Below, piece after piece: positions 12,949 through 23,367 of a stretch of DNA of 64,000 nucleotides (the stretch's first letter is position 1; the number at the start of each line of letters is the position of its first letter). The stretch spans positions 51,415 through 115,414 of the forward strand of contig WIXG01000257.1 of assembly GCA_009869945.1 (NCBI GenBank), given 5' to 3'. The stretch comes from Mesaphorura yosii. Its lineage: Eukaryota > Arthropoda > Collembola > Poduromorpha > Tullbergiidae. A program made the translations under genes and the position numbers. The notes beneath the pieces were generated by a model. It was not told where the DNA came from, did no database searches, and was given only the letters and a program-made list of their open reading frames with translations.

Positions 12949-13619
12949 ATGAAGACTTTAATCACTGCATTTTTGCTGGTGCTGAGTGCAGCATTCACGG
13001 CAAATTCAGCGTCCCTGGAGGCTACAATTACTCCGGCAAGTAAGAAAATAAGTGAAAACACAGGGAATCACGTCGCTATGTTATTTGGAATTTCTTTACA
13101 CTCTATTTTGATGAAAATCTTTTAGCCCCTCTTGATATCTGCTCGCCACCAGTCCAGAATGCCACCAACACCACCCGAGACGTTTCCCGTTGTTTCTACT
13201 TCGATCCGGCAAAATCCGAATGCCTCGAATTTCAAGCAGAGAAATGTGGGGCGCAGGAGAACAACTTTCCCACCCTCGAAGACTGTCAAAGCACCTGCAT
13301 GAAAGCCCGTACTGCCCGCCGGACCCCGCAAGACATCAGCTACAAGATGCTCAGCGATTTCGAGTGGAGCCCGCCGAGCTTCGGGATGAGCGTCGCCCGC
13401 CGCCGGTTCCCAATCGCCTTCTGCGACCTCGAACGCGACATGGGCATCCTCTGCGTCGGGATTCGTCGTGGCAGCTACCTGGAGCAATTCTACTACGACG
13501 CGAAGACAAACCGCTGCAACTCCTTCATTTACAACGGGTGTGCTGGAAATGCGAACCGATTCACGACTATTTGGGAGTGCACTCAGAGCTGCGCTCGGAA
13601 AAGTAGACAGCATTTCTGA
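12949..13619 (+). CDS. secreted protein with two Kunitz-type domains
   Basis: Exons 12949-13039 and 13126-13619 join in phase 1 and encode 194 residues. Residues 1-21 form a signal peptide (MKTLITAFLLVLSAAFTANSA). Domain 1 has Cys at 36, 53, 63, 71, 84 and 88; its second Cys is shifted toward the FYFDP motif, so spacing is x16-x9 where a canonical Kunitz domain has x8-x15. Domain 2 has Cys at 130, 140, 161, 169, 182 and 186 with FYYDAKTNRC and NGCAGNANRF, close to canonical apart from a longer loop between the second and third Cys. Val141 follows the second Cys, the usual P1 site, so trypsin inhibition is not predicted. Likely an extracellular protease inhibitor or a non-inhibitory relative. 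AATAAA lies at 13805 and 13817. Confidence 0.88.
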
Positions 13620-14694
13620 GACAGGAAAAGGAAATGGAGAGAAATTGAATTCCCGAGCGGATGTTTTCGTTCCTCGTTTCGTTTCACTGCAAATGGAAAC
13701 TCTAATTGACTCTAATTTAATTTTATGCTAATGCTAATGCTACTGCTAATCCTATGCGAAAGCGAATTACTGTGTTCTTATTCTTGGAAACAAAAGCATC
13801 TTGAAATAAACTGGAAAATAAAAACAAGTAGGGTGGATTTCCGAGTTGGGACTGAGGAAAACTGGGCCACGAGGCAAAAAACTCTACAAGAAGAGTAAAC
13901 ATGAATTTGGTGACTGTTTAATTATTTACGAATGCTGCGACTGCTAAATCGAAATCACAATTTCTGGTCAGGTGCCTGCTTGAGTTGACTTGCCTTGACT
14001 TTCAATTCGCGTAATATAATCCCTTTTTGCTAAACTCGCTTACCTTCGCGTATTTCGTATTTGAAGTACAACCAAAAGCAATAAGCTGGAACTGCAAACA
14101 GGGCGGCGCAGAGCAGAGACTTAATTCTACATTCTACCTATTTCTTCTTCTGGAAAGGATTAAAGAGCTGTGCCGCTGCTGCTCCTTCGAAGTTCAAATT
14201 CTAACACTTTGATGTTAAAATGAAAGTTGCAACTTCATTTTGCCTTTTGCCATGTGTGACATGTGCCAACTGCGACGTGACGTGGCCATAAATATTGCTG
14301 CTCACCTAAACTTCGATACTTTCTGCTGTTGCGTTGCATTGTGCGTTTAAGTAGGCACTTTTGACTTTTACAAAGTGCTGTGCCTGATCCTGACCCAGAA
14401 TTTCCTGAAACACTTTCCAGTTTCCAGCCTACTTTAAAATCAAACACATGTTATACTCGAACACTTTGCATCAATTCTACGAACGAACCCATTAATTATT
14501 CATTTGATTCAATTTTCTGGTTCCTCGCATTATGAAAATGGATTTTGACACCCAGAACACCGATAATGAACCGAACTTGACCTGACCATCCTGAGCAATG
14601 TCGACTTTCAAACTCCAATTCCCCTCCCATTTTAGCACTCGATCGTCGATGTTGTCCAAGACAATTGCTCCTGTCTTAACCTCTCCAGTACAAG
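13620..14694. other. intergenic stretch, Kunitz gene 3' end then nothing recognised
   Basis: The first 200 bases carry the 3' untranslated region of the Kunitz gene with two AATAAA signals and a short (atgcta)-like simple run near 13725-13750. The rest shows no gene, RNA or repeat. Confidence 0.5.
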
Positions 14695-14960
14695 ATGCTC
14701 TTCGAAAACGAAACGGTGCAAGTTCTTCACGATACCCTCCGGATTACAAAGAGGCGTGGGTAGATACCATTCATTATGAACGTCGTTCGAAGGCGTTTTC
14801 GGCTAGTCAAGGCGTGGGCATGGTGGGAATTTTACTGGCACGCGAGGCTCAGTTTCTGCTCTCTGTGACCATTGCGGCGACGGCAGTATTCTAAAAGACG
14901 TCGCTTATTCTGTGGCATCAAATATTCGACAAAGTATTGTGCTCTTGTCCTGCTTCAAAC
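14695..14960 (+). pseudogene. deletion relic of the chemoreceptor-like family
   Basis: An ATG at 14695 begins MLFENETVQVL, nearly identical to the start of the pseudogene at 15512 and close to the intact gene at 17416. After some 20 codons there is a stop. A second frame carries the family signature EFYWHAR and the start of helix 1. Immediately after that, near 14900-14935, comes the family's C-terminal signature (SLILWHQI). The middle of the gene, about 350 codons, is missing. This is an internally deleted, multiply broken copy. Confidence 0.7.
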
Positions 14961-15511
14961 TATTACATCAATGAATGCATGAACCAAAATCAATGAAGTA
15001 AAAACAGTCGTGAAATTCCAATTTTCGTTGGATTAAACTTCCAACCAGAATCGGCGATGATGGGAAAAGCAGGCATTTTCGATTCTCAAAAATTCTAGAA
15101 TCCGAAAGCGTGATCGTGATGACGTTAGCGGTTCATGACCATCAACTATTTCTGAGTTAAAATATTTGCTTCTCGTGGCAGGAAATTTTGGCTACACTGA
15201 AGTGCACTTTGATCAGGACTACTATCAACCTCTAATTTAACTACCTTAAAGTCATAATCATGTTCCATATCGGGCATCAATTCATACAAAAATGAAAACG
15301 AATAGAAAAAAAAACTAGAAAACACTTATTTAATTGATATGTCGTGTTCCATGAATAAGAATGTTCACGACTTGACAGGGAAAATTTTGTGGCAATCATG
15401 ACCCGAGCTTTTCAGAAAAAGAATTAAGGTCCCTTTTTTTATTGCAAAACTCTATCGTCCTTCGCTTTCCAAGCCAGTTTTTCTGCTTCGTGGTTTTTCT
15501 GGTGCTCCAAA
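14961..15511. other. spacer between two pseudogenes
   Basis: AT-rich, with no coding pattern and no repeat recognised. Confidence 0.5.
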
Positions 15512-16864
15512 ATGCTCTTCGAGAATGAGACGGTTCAAGTCCTTCAAGACACGCTCCAAATAACGAAGAGGCTTGTACAGATGTCCTTCGTAGTGAACGT
15601 GAAGCGGAGGCGACTTCGAGTGATTACGGAATGGGAATTTTACTGGCACGCGAGGTTCAATCAGTTTATACTTTCTGGCACCATTGCAGCGATGACAGTA
15701 TTCATCTACGTCAGCGCTTCTCTAAGGGACGCGCTCACAGACTGGTGCATTTTTTTTGCTGATGATGATCGCAATGGTCTTCTACCTTTACGTAATCCGG
15801 TTGGGATTGAAATTCGCCCATGAACTCGTGACCGGGTTAAACTCGATTGTTGAGCTGAGCGAGGTTTTCGATCGTAAGTAACATTCTTGACTTGGCTTGA
15901 CTCACCAATGCACTGGGCTGGGCAAACGTTGATTAATTTTCTGATTCCTCAGGAATTGGTGGCTTGGCTCGTGATGAGGTTCAGAAAGACCGAAAATGTG
16001 GGCTGAATTTATTGAAATCTTCACAGTCACTCCCGAAGTATGCCATCAATCCTATCTATTGCGTACTTCCCTTTCTTTACTGGCATGAACTTTGTGCAGA
16101 TGGGAACTGAGATTGCCCGAATGACTGAAAATATGATTGGGTTGTTGCCCATATTGGTTTATAATTTCCGTGGTTCTCAGCTGTCAATCTGTTTACTGGT
16201 ACTTGGGTCTGTCTGGTATATGGTTTGCCAATACAGCAGCGACGCTACTACGATCACACTTTTTGAAACAAGCTCAGGTTCGTCAATCACCAATCTGCAA
16301 AGTTTGCCTTGTCTCGAAGTATATGTTTTATCGCGTTATGGCTCTTCGCGAATTCTTTATTATCCAATCAGGCTCTTTGCCGCTGTCCTCAAGAAACCAA
16401 GACGAAAAACTGTCAAGCTAGATCGACACCCGAAGAACGCGATGAAGATGTATCGAGCCTTCTGTATTTCACAGAGTATACTTTTGAGCGTTGTTGCCAA
16501 TTTCATCGTTTGTGGCCAGTTCGGAACCCTTGTCGTCTGGTCTTTCTGCATCCCGTTCGTCGCTACAGGGGGCCCATGCTCGAACGTCTCCTGGGACTCC
16601 TCATTATAGTGGTCGGCGGGGGCTACACGACCCTCGTGTTTCATCTATGTGGTACCATGTCGTGACATGTTAAATTCCTGGCGGCATGATTACATCGGAC
16701 GAGGACGTGGAGGTCAGACCTGGAAGCTTGAACAAATGATTCTTCGATCTCTGCGCCCTATCCGAGTCACTGCCGATTCGATGTATTTTTTCGACGAAAA
16801 GGCGTCGTTTATGCTGTGGCATGAAATAAACGACAAAAAGTATCGTGCTCTTGTCTCTCTTTAA
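15512..16864 (+). pseudogene. chemoreceptor-like multi-membrane gene, several frameshifts
   Basis: The three-exon plan of the intact gene at 17416 can be followed throughout, with pieces in different frames. Exon 1 starts MLFENETVQVLQDTLQ and keeps NVKRRRLRVI and FYWHARFNQF. The frame is lost at a run of eight T (15750-15757), and the expected continuation (YVIRLGLKFAHEL) is in another frame. Exon 2 starts after the acceptor near 15950 and breaks near 16100 and again near 16190. Exon 3 (from about 16372) keeps HPKNAMKMYRAFC, breaks near 16570 and after 16655, and ends with SMYFFDEKASFMLWHEI. At least four disruptions make this a pseudogene rather than a single sequencing error. Confidence 0.8.
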
Positions 16865-16978
16865 AGTATACTAAATTATTAACATGGATTTATAAAGACA
16901 GTCTTAGTTAACTAAATTAAAACCTGGTGAGCTCTTCGACCAATGCTTTAATTCCAGCAATCTTCAAAAATACCAATA

Positions 16979-17008
16979 GCGACTGATGACGGCGACGACA
17001 TCAGTCGC
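16979..17008. repeat. perfect 10-base inverted repeat
   Basis: The arm gcgactgatg (16979-16988) is followed by a 10-base spacer and its exact reverse complement catcagtcgc (16999-17008). It lies between the pseudogene and the intact receptor gene. Function unknown; it could be a chance hairpin. Confidence 0.7.
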
Positions 17009-17066
17009 TACAGCGACCTGGCTGGTCTGAATGTACGACGATTGCCCCCTCGCAATAGCCCCCCGT

Positions 17067-17102
17067 CAATTGCCCACTGCCAATTGCCCACTGCCAATTG
17101 CC
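17067..17102. repeat. 14-base tandem repeat
   Basis: The unit caattgcccactgc occurs twice in a row (17067-17080, 17081-17094) and a third copy starts (caattgcc). A minisatellite-like short array in the 5' flank of the receptor gene. Confidence 0.75.
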
Positions 17103-17415
17103 AAATTGTCTGGTCTGGTCATGCGAGGTATAGCGGGGCATGCGTGACGTCCTCTTTTTAAATTCAGTTTCTTTAAAATCAAAATCATGCTCAACGTGCA
17201 TCTTTGATGTAGTTGTGAAAGAAAAAACAGCCAGTGTACTTCATCTAATGACTTTTTCGTGTCGTGTATCGGTGCTTAATGAATGCACACGCTGAACAGT
17301 GCCGAAAACCAAACATTCTCTCGACGCCTGAGCCTGGGCTTGACGTTCCCTTTCCAGGCGATCAGTTCCTTTTATTTGATTCCCCGATTCAAGGGTTCAA
17401 AGTTTAAGAATCAAA

Positions 17416-20400
17416 ATGTACCTGGAGAACGAAACAATCGAAGTCTTTCACCAAACCTTCCAAATCACAGAGAAGCTTGGTCTGGTGCCCTTTCGAGTGA
17501 ACGTCAAGCGAAGGCGCATCCGACTCATCAAGACGTCGACGTTTTACTGGCATGAGCGCTTTAATCAGCTCTTGCTTTCCGGTGCAATTGCATTGATGAC
17601 GCCATGCGCCTACCTGAGTTTTTTGATGAGAGGTGCGATTCCAGACTCGTTTTGGCTATCCCTTGTAGCAATCGTGTTCGCCGTGGTCTTCTTCCTCTAC
17701 GCCCATCGGCTCGGATTGAAACACAGCCAAGAGCTCATTGCTGCACTCAACTCGCTTGTGGCGATCACCGAAATTTTTGATGGTAAGCAACTTCTGCTTT
17801 TGACTTGCCTTGACTATTCTTGCACATCTTCTGGATTCAATCAATGCTCTATGCTCTTTGTATTCACCAGAGTTTAACGGCTACACCCGTGCTGAGATCG
17901 CAGATGATCAAAGATGTGGACACAATTTACGAGCTGCGTTGAAATACATGCACTTCCTCTGTAAATATTATCTCCAGCCTACCTACTTCATGATTCACTT
18001 TATTTATTGGAACGAACTCGTGTTGTTGGGAATCGAAGTGGCCCGAATTGCTGGTGGCGTGATCGGAATAGCTTTTCCGTATTGGTTTGTAATTTTCGGA
18101 GTCCTCTGCTGTTTCCCTGTTAGTTGGTACTTGGGTTTTAGCGCCATATGGTTTGGGCACACGTTGGCTGTAGTTATAACAGCTCTTGCTTACTACTACG
18201 ATCACACGCTTCGAAAGAAGATCAGGTGAGTCAATCAATTAAAGACTAATGATTCATTACTATTCTAATACTAGCGAAGTAACCAATAATTGTGAATACT
18301 TTCTGGTTGGATTGGACCAAAGGGGGTTCATGAAAATTTTCTAAGTCCCAGAAAAACGAAAAAATCTTATTTTTGCCTGAAACATGTAAAAAAGTTGTTT
18401 TCGGGCGACTTGAGACAAAAAATTCCAATGTTCACAGCATTAGGGGGTAATTCGCCTGAGTTTCCTAATTCGTACATTGCCAAATCGATCTGACATTTGA
18501 AATGAAAATGAATGAAAAAAGCGATTGACAGCTCGAGAATTCGCATGCACTAATCTAGAGGCAATTACAGTAATTACCACATAATTTTCTCCTGGCACTT
18601 TTACATTCTCATTGACCGTGGCAACAATATTTCCTTCGCCCTTGAGCGGATCAGGGTGAAATGACCCGAATAAGTTGTTTAGTTCGTGCGTCAGAGTTTC
18701 AGTCTGTCTCAGGATGCTTTCTAAGGCGGAACTCGGCACCATGTGCCACTACGCCCGATACGCGACCCGATTCAAGCTCATGGATTGGGATTGGGACCAG
18801 AAGCGCTATGTACTACACATTTCAAAGGACAAATGGCGCACATGCTGCTACTATGGGTACTTGGCTCTCGTGGTGTACCACACAGCATACGCCGCATACC
18901 GCGCCCACGAACTAAGCAACAATGAAGCGGGGGGGAGGAACGAACTGGTCGTGCTTCACGCCACCGTCTTTGTGGCGTACCTCAACACGCTGGTTTGTCA
19001 GATTGCATTCGCCTGGAGGAGGCATGAGTTGGTGCAGATCTTCACCGCCCTTGCCCACGTCAGCCGAGCCTCGGGCCCAGGCGGAACGCCTCCGCCCAAG
19101 TATCGCGGAACTCTGCTTCAGTACGGCCAAAAAGGCATGGCCGTCTTGTCCATCTTCTTTGTAACACCCTGCTTCGTTGTGATCGAATTCCTGGACGCCT
19201 GGGCAACCAGAGGCTGGTTTCTGCTCACGCTCCTCCATCCAGCCATTTTTCTTCTAAATTTGGCGTCCTGCTATGCGACAGCCGGCTATTTGCTGACTAC
19301 GGCGTTCCTCTACTTTGACATCATCAACGACGGCTTAAAAGGTAAGGATGTCCATTTTGTTATTCGATTTTGAATAATTTGGGATTCCCGCCCCCAGATT
19401 TCATGCAAACCTTCACCATCTCAACCTACCGGGCGCTGCTTATTGTGAACACAATCTTCGATACCTACTGCAGCGTCCTGGCCCCCAGCGCCAAGTACAT
19501 GATCAGTTTCGCAGTGATTACATGCATGGCTGCGGCCATTCGCCTCCCTGGCGACGACTTTCTCGGAGTCGTCGTGAGGTTCGGGCTGCTTAGCCTCGGC
19601 GGGTATTTCCTCGTGCTCCTGCTCCTCGGTGCGAGCGCGAGCAGTGGCGTATGGGCAAAATCAAGCAACGCGAGGGAACAGTACAGGAATCACGGGGCAG
19701 AGGGAGAGTCAAGGAAATATGTGAGGCAGGTGGCGGATTCCTTTGGTCCAATTCGGTTTGGCGTAGCAGGGCTGTACTACATGGAGAAGAATGCCGAGAC
19801 AACATTTCTAAATTCATTGGTGGATGGCACGCTCTCGATGCTCATCACATTCAAATGATGGTGTGGCCTATTTACACTCCACTAGTCCCAGGATATTTTA
19901 AAAATTTTGTCTTAAAATAAAAACCAGTGAAGTGTAAATAGGTTAGGTTAGGTCGTAATTTTCATGACCCTCCTAATGCTATTAACATGGGGAAATTTTT
20001 TGTCTCAAATCGACCCGAAAATAACTTTTTTTACACGTCTCAGGCAAAAATAAGACTTTCGTTTTTCTAGGACTTAGAAAATTTTCATGAACCCCCTTTG
20101 GTTCAATCTAACTATACTTTTTCATTTCAGGTTTTCTACTGCCGTCCTGAAGGGCTCCAGGCGAAAGACCACCAAACTACTTCGACACCCGAAGAACGCC
20201 ATGAAAATATACCAAGCCCTCTGTGTTCTGGAGCACTTGCTTGTGCCCATGTGTGAAACCATCATTTGCTGTGCTCATTTCAGCACACTAATTGTGGCCT
20301 CCCTCGGTCTCTCCTTCGTTGCTGGGTACAGGGGACTCCTGCTCGAGCGCGTCCTGGCGCTATTAATGCTCGTGCTCGGCGGAGGGTACGCGACGTTCTT

Positions 20401-20692
20401 CTTTCATATGTGCGGCAAAGGTTACACGCTCAGTGAGGGCTTGCTGAAGTCTTGGCACCGTGGCTACATCGGACGCAGGCGTGGAGGACGGACATGGCAG
20501 ATTGAACGAAGAATTCTCCGCTCTCTGCGCTCCATCCGAATCTATGCAGGTTCGATGTACTTTTTCGACGAAATGGCATCGCTTGTTCTGTGGCATCAAA
20601 TTATTGACAAAAGCATTGTGCTCCTGTCCTTCTTCTCACTTTATACTCCCGTTAAGCCTTCTCCGGTAGATGAGCCCACAATGTTCATGTAA
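17416..20692 (+). CDS. chemoreceptor-like multi-membrane protein (host gene)
   Basis: Exons 17416-17782, 17871-18225 and 20131-20692 join in phases 1 and 2 to give 427 residues. Several membrane helices alternate with basic loops (VNVKRRRIRLIK after the N-terminus; RRKTTKLLRHPKNAM early in exon 3). The C-terminus carries IERRILRSLRSIRIYAG, MYFFDE and LWHQIIDKSIVLL. Length and plan resemble the gustatory/odorant receptor superfamily, but the TYhhhhQF-type motif of insect gustatory receptors is not evident, so the family name is inference. Three broken copies in this window share its start, its two intron positions and its end. The second intron is 1905 bases and contains another gene at 18714 inside an inverted-repeat-bounded insertion. 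No frame break was found, so this copy is probably functional. Confidence 0.72.
18305..18450 (+). repeat. left arm of an inverted repeat
   Basis: It contains aaagggggttcatgaaaatt, cttatttttgcctga and gagacaaaaaatt in this order. Each is found as reverse complement in the right arm at 19964-20112, with scattered substitutions and small gaps. By eye identity is above 80 percent. Confidence 0.8.
18714..19858 (+). CDS. chemoreceptor-like protein nested in the intron of another receptor gene
   Basis: Exons 18714-19341 and 19398-19858 join in phase 1 and encode 362 residues. The ATG at 18714 is the first in frame after a stop-free stretch without an ATG. The N-terminus is basic/aromatic (FKLMDWDWDQKRYVLHI), followed by about six or seven membrane helices. 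The C-terminal part carries YRALLIVNTIFDTYC and, near the end, SFGPIRFGVAGLYYM followed by a final helix. The positions of these pieces match the host's YQALCVLEHLLVPMC and SLRSIRIYAGSMYFF, so nested and host proteins look like distant members of one superfamily. Same strand as the host, entirely inside host intron 2. AATAAA follows the stop at about 19915. No break was seen. Confidence 0.7.
19964..20112 (-). repeat. right arm of an inverted repeat
   Basis: Reverse-complement partner of 18305-18450. The arm ends 18 bases before the acceptor of host exon 3. Just inside the right arm, at about 19940-19953, there are two copies of ttagg (ggttaggttaggt), the arthropod telomere unit, too few to mean much. 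Confidence 0.8.
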
Positions 20693-21423
20693 AACTGATG
20701 GGAAAATATTCCTTAACTCGATTAAATTGTGCTGATGTACTGTACTGCGTCCCCCGAGTTTTATTGCAATGCAATGATCAACGGGAAAATTGAGACTCTT
20801 GTGAAAAAACGCCAGCTGCATTATATAAAACCATTCCATAGCGAACGACCAGGAAGACGGGTTCCGTATGCATTGTGATTGTGATACAATTCTCAGCTGG
20901 TTACCGACTGCATTTGAGACTTGTGGTTCCATCAGCACGAGTAACACTGAAGCAGGCTGCTGGGAAATTTCCGTTTCAGTGCTCAGTCTCGGTTTCACCC
21001 GGGATTCTTCGTCGGCTCACTGCAAAATGCACTGCATCCAGTGCCAAGGACCGATTCCACTTGTGTTGCACTCCCGAATCTCCTCGTACGCACGTACACT
21101 GTTCCGGAACTGGAATATTTACTCTTGAAAGTTGATACTGACACTTGACATGGTTTGACATCCTCTGCTCCTGCCTGCCGTGCTTCTGGCGCTGGGTGAG
21201 TGTCCCCATTCTCAAGTTTCATGTGCAGATTCAAATTCATTGGCATTGGCACTTCCTGAATCAGCCAACTGGCAACTTATCTTCGTACTTTCTTTTTGAA
21301 TAATGAAATCCAGTGCAAAGATCAATCAGCTGGACTCTGGACTGGAAGTCGTAAATATTAAAGAAAAGCCAGGGTACAAAGTAGTGCAATTCTAAAGATA
21401 AACTGGGTTTTGGAATCATTGGA
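20693..21423. other. intergenic stretch, nothing recognised
   Basis: Receptor gene 3' flank and antiporter gene 5' flank. ORFs here (for example 20875-21135) look like chance. Confidence 0.5.
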
Positions 21424-23367
21424 ATGCCTCGTACCGAAGATTTCGAGATTTTCCCGATGGACAACAAAGCAACTCTCGCAACGGCAGAAGAGGACGACGA
21501 CGATAATGAAGAATTTATTGAAGCAGAAGAGGAATTCGATACTACGTGAGTGATATTAACAGAAATCAAGGTCCAAGGTCAAATCTTATCCCGTGTATGC
21601 ATTTGTGCAGGTACGACGAATCAATTCAGGGCTTGAATTCAATCTCGTTAGAGGATCCACACTCGCCCACGGACAAGAGCCAAAAGGAATTGCTGAATTC
21701 ACCCCGCACCCAGTTGTCGGCTATCAGGCAGTATTTTGTCACCCAGTTCACAAAGCTCATCGAGTGGAAACCCAATAATGGACTCTCAAACACAATCGCG
21801 TATTTTCTAATGCCCATCTTCGTCTGGCTAGTCACCTTCCTCCTCGTCGGCCCGAACGCACTTCCAAACGGGTCCATCTTCCCTCTCGTCGTCTTGGAAT
21901 TCTGCGGCCTAGGGCTGGGCATGTGCGTGGCGAAAATGCGGCTCCCGCCGCTGCTGGGCATGCTGGCCATGGGAATCATGATTCGCAACGTACCGTTCAT
22001 CGATTTCGGAAAGAATCTAACGTCAAGTATTTCTGCACCACTAAGGTAAGATTTCTTGATATTTCACTCACTCAGACCAAGAACGATTTATTTTTCGCCC
22101 ACAGACAAATCGCACTGGTGATCATCCTCATTCGAGCTGGTCTTGGTTTGGATCCCGAAGCACTGCTGCGTCTCAAAGGAACCGTCGTCCGCCTCGCGTG
22201 TTGTCCGTGCATATGCGAAGCGTTCACGATCGCAATAGCCTCTCATATCCTGCTTGACCTACCATGGGCGTGGGGGTTCTTGCTGGGTTTCGTCCTCGGC
22301 GCTGTATCACCCGCCGTCGTCGTGCCCTGCCTTCTCAGCCTCAAAGAGAAGGGTCTTGGCGTGGAAAAAGGAATACCGACCATCGTCATCGCGGCCGCGT
22401 CAATCGACGACATTCTAGCCATTTCTCTGTTTGGAATCGCACTCGGTGTTGCCCTTTCTCGTGGTGGTCTCGTCGGGCAGCTCCTGCAGGGACCGATCGA
22501 GCTTTTTCTGGGCATCGTGTTTGGCATCATTTGGGGCCTGATCATGGGCCTGATATTTGTGAGAAACGACAAGGATACTCGTAACCGAGTCGTCGTGCGC
22601 GCGTTCTTCCTCCTGACTGGTGGAATCATTTCCATTTTTGGGTTCCAATATCTGGACTACCCTGGTGCTGGTGCTCTTTGCTGCCTGTGCTCGACGGTTG
22701 TGTGCACAGCGATTTGGAGGAAGAAGAAACTGCTTACAGACGGAGACGGCTTATCTTGGACGTTCGGGTTCTTCTGGTTCCTGTTTCAGCCACTGCTGTT
22801 TGGACTGATTGGCTGTGAAATTGATCTCATTTCGATGGAGTGGAGGGTCGTGGGCTTGGGTGTGCTTTGTCTTGTCATCGGACTTACTGTAAGTTTATTT
22901 AATTATTTTTGCAATTTATACTGAAGTTGAAATAGCCTAAGGAATTTATATCCTATTAACAGGTTCGAGTCATAGTCTCTTATCTCGCGGTCGCCAATTC
23001 TTCATTAAGCGTATCGGAACGAATATTTGTCGCAATCGCTTGGCTACCGAAAGCCACAGTTCAGGTAAATCAGCCAAAAGTAAGTGTAAAGTACAACCTT
23101 CAAATTAAGTACCGTTCGCAATTCCCCCTATTTATTTATTAGGCTGCAATTGGTTCAGTCGCTCTGGACACCGCCCGGAAGATCGGCGCTGGGAACGAAC
23201 CGGAGGAGCTTGGGCTGACCGTGCTGACGGTCGCCGTTCTTTCAATCCTGCTGACTGCCCCGATCGGTGCAGCTGCCATAATGCTGTCTGCGTCCGTGCT
23301 GCTGCAGAAGGAAAAGAGCACCGACGACCGCAGAAATCTCAACAACTTCAGTTCAAATCACATCTAA
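21424..23367 (+). CDS. SLC9B2: sodium/proton antiporter of the CPA2 NHA type (SLC9B-like)
   Basis: Five exons: 21424-21545, 21611-22045, 22105-22888, 22963-23064 and 23143-23367, encoding 555 residues. Human NHA2 is of similar size. The N-terminus is acidic and cytosolic (EEDDDDNEEFIEAEEEFD). The membrane domain has GLGLGMCVAKMRLPPLLG, a GMLAMGIMIRN helix, AVSPAVVVP and the paired acids of the ion-binding site in AASIDDILAISL (Asp287-Asp288), the hallmark of CPA2 exchangers. Expected to exchange Na+ or Li+ for H+ at the plasma membrane or an internal membrane. The last exon gives the final helix and a polar tail ending NNFSSNHI. The start is chosen as the ATG opening the acidic exon; an upstream non-coding exon is possible. 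The gene stands alone and is unrelated to its neighbours. Confidence 0.92.

Larger units (their letters stand above)
16865..17415. other. 5' flank of the intact receptor gene
   Basis: This 551-base spacer holds the hairpin at 16979 and the tandem repeat at 17067. No coding sequence and no clear TATA box were seen. Confidence 0.5.
18303..20113. mobile_element. candidate inverted-repeat-bounded insertion carrying a receptor-like gene
   Basis: Two inverted copies of about 145 bases (18305-18450 and 19964-20112) bound this segment, and the sequence ATACTTT stands immediately outside both ends (18296-18302 and 20114-20120), a possible 7-base target duplication. Removing the segment and one ATACTTT would leave a host intron of 87 bases, an ordinary size here. 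No transposase is present, so this would be a non-autonomous element or a segment moved with two copies of a small element. The only gene inside is the one at 18714. Confidence 0.5.

Noticed and set aside
19938-19953. Two TTAGG units, a possible telomere-like repeat
   Set aside because: Two units are expected by chance often enough; no longer array is present.
22243-22635. Minus-strand ORFs of 130 and 77 codons across the antiporter
   Set aside because: Shadows of the GC-richer coding exon of the sodium/proton antiporter on the other strand.
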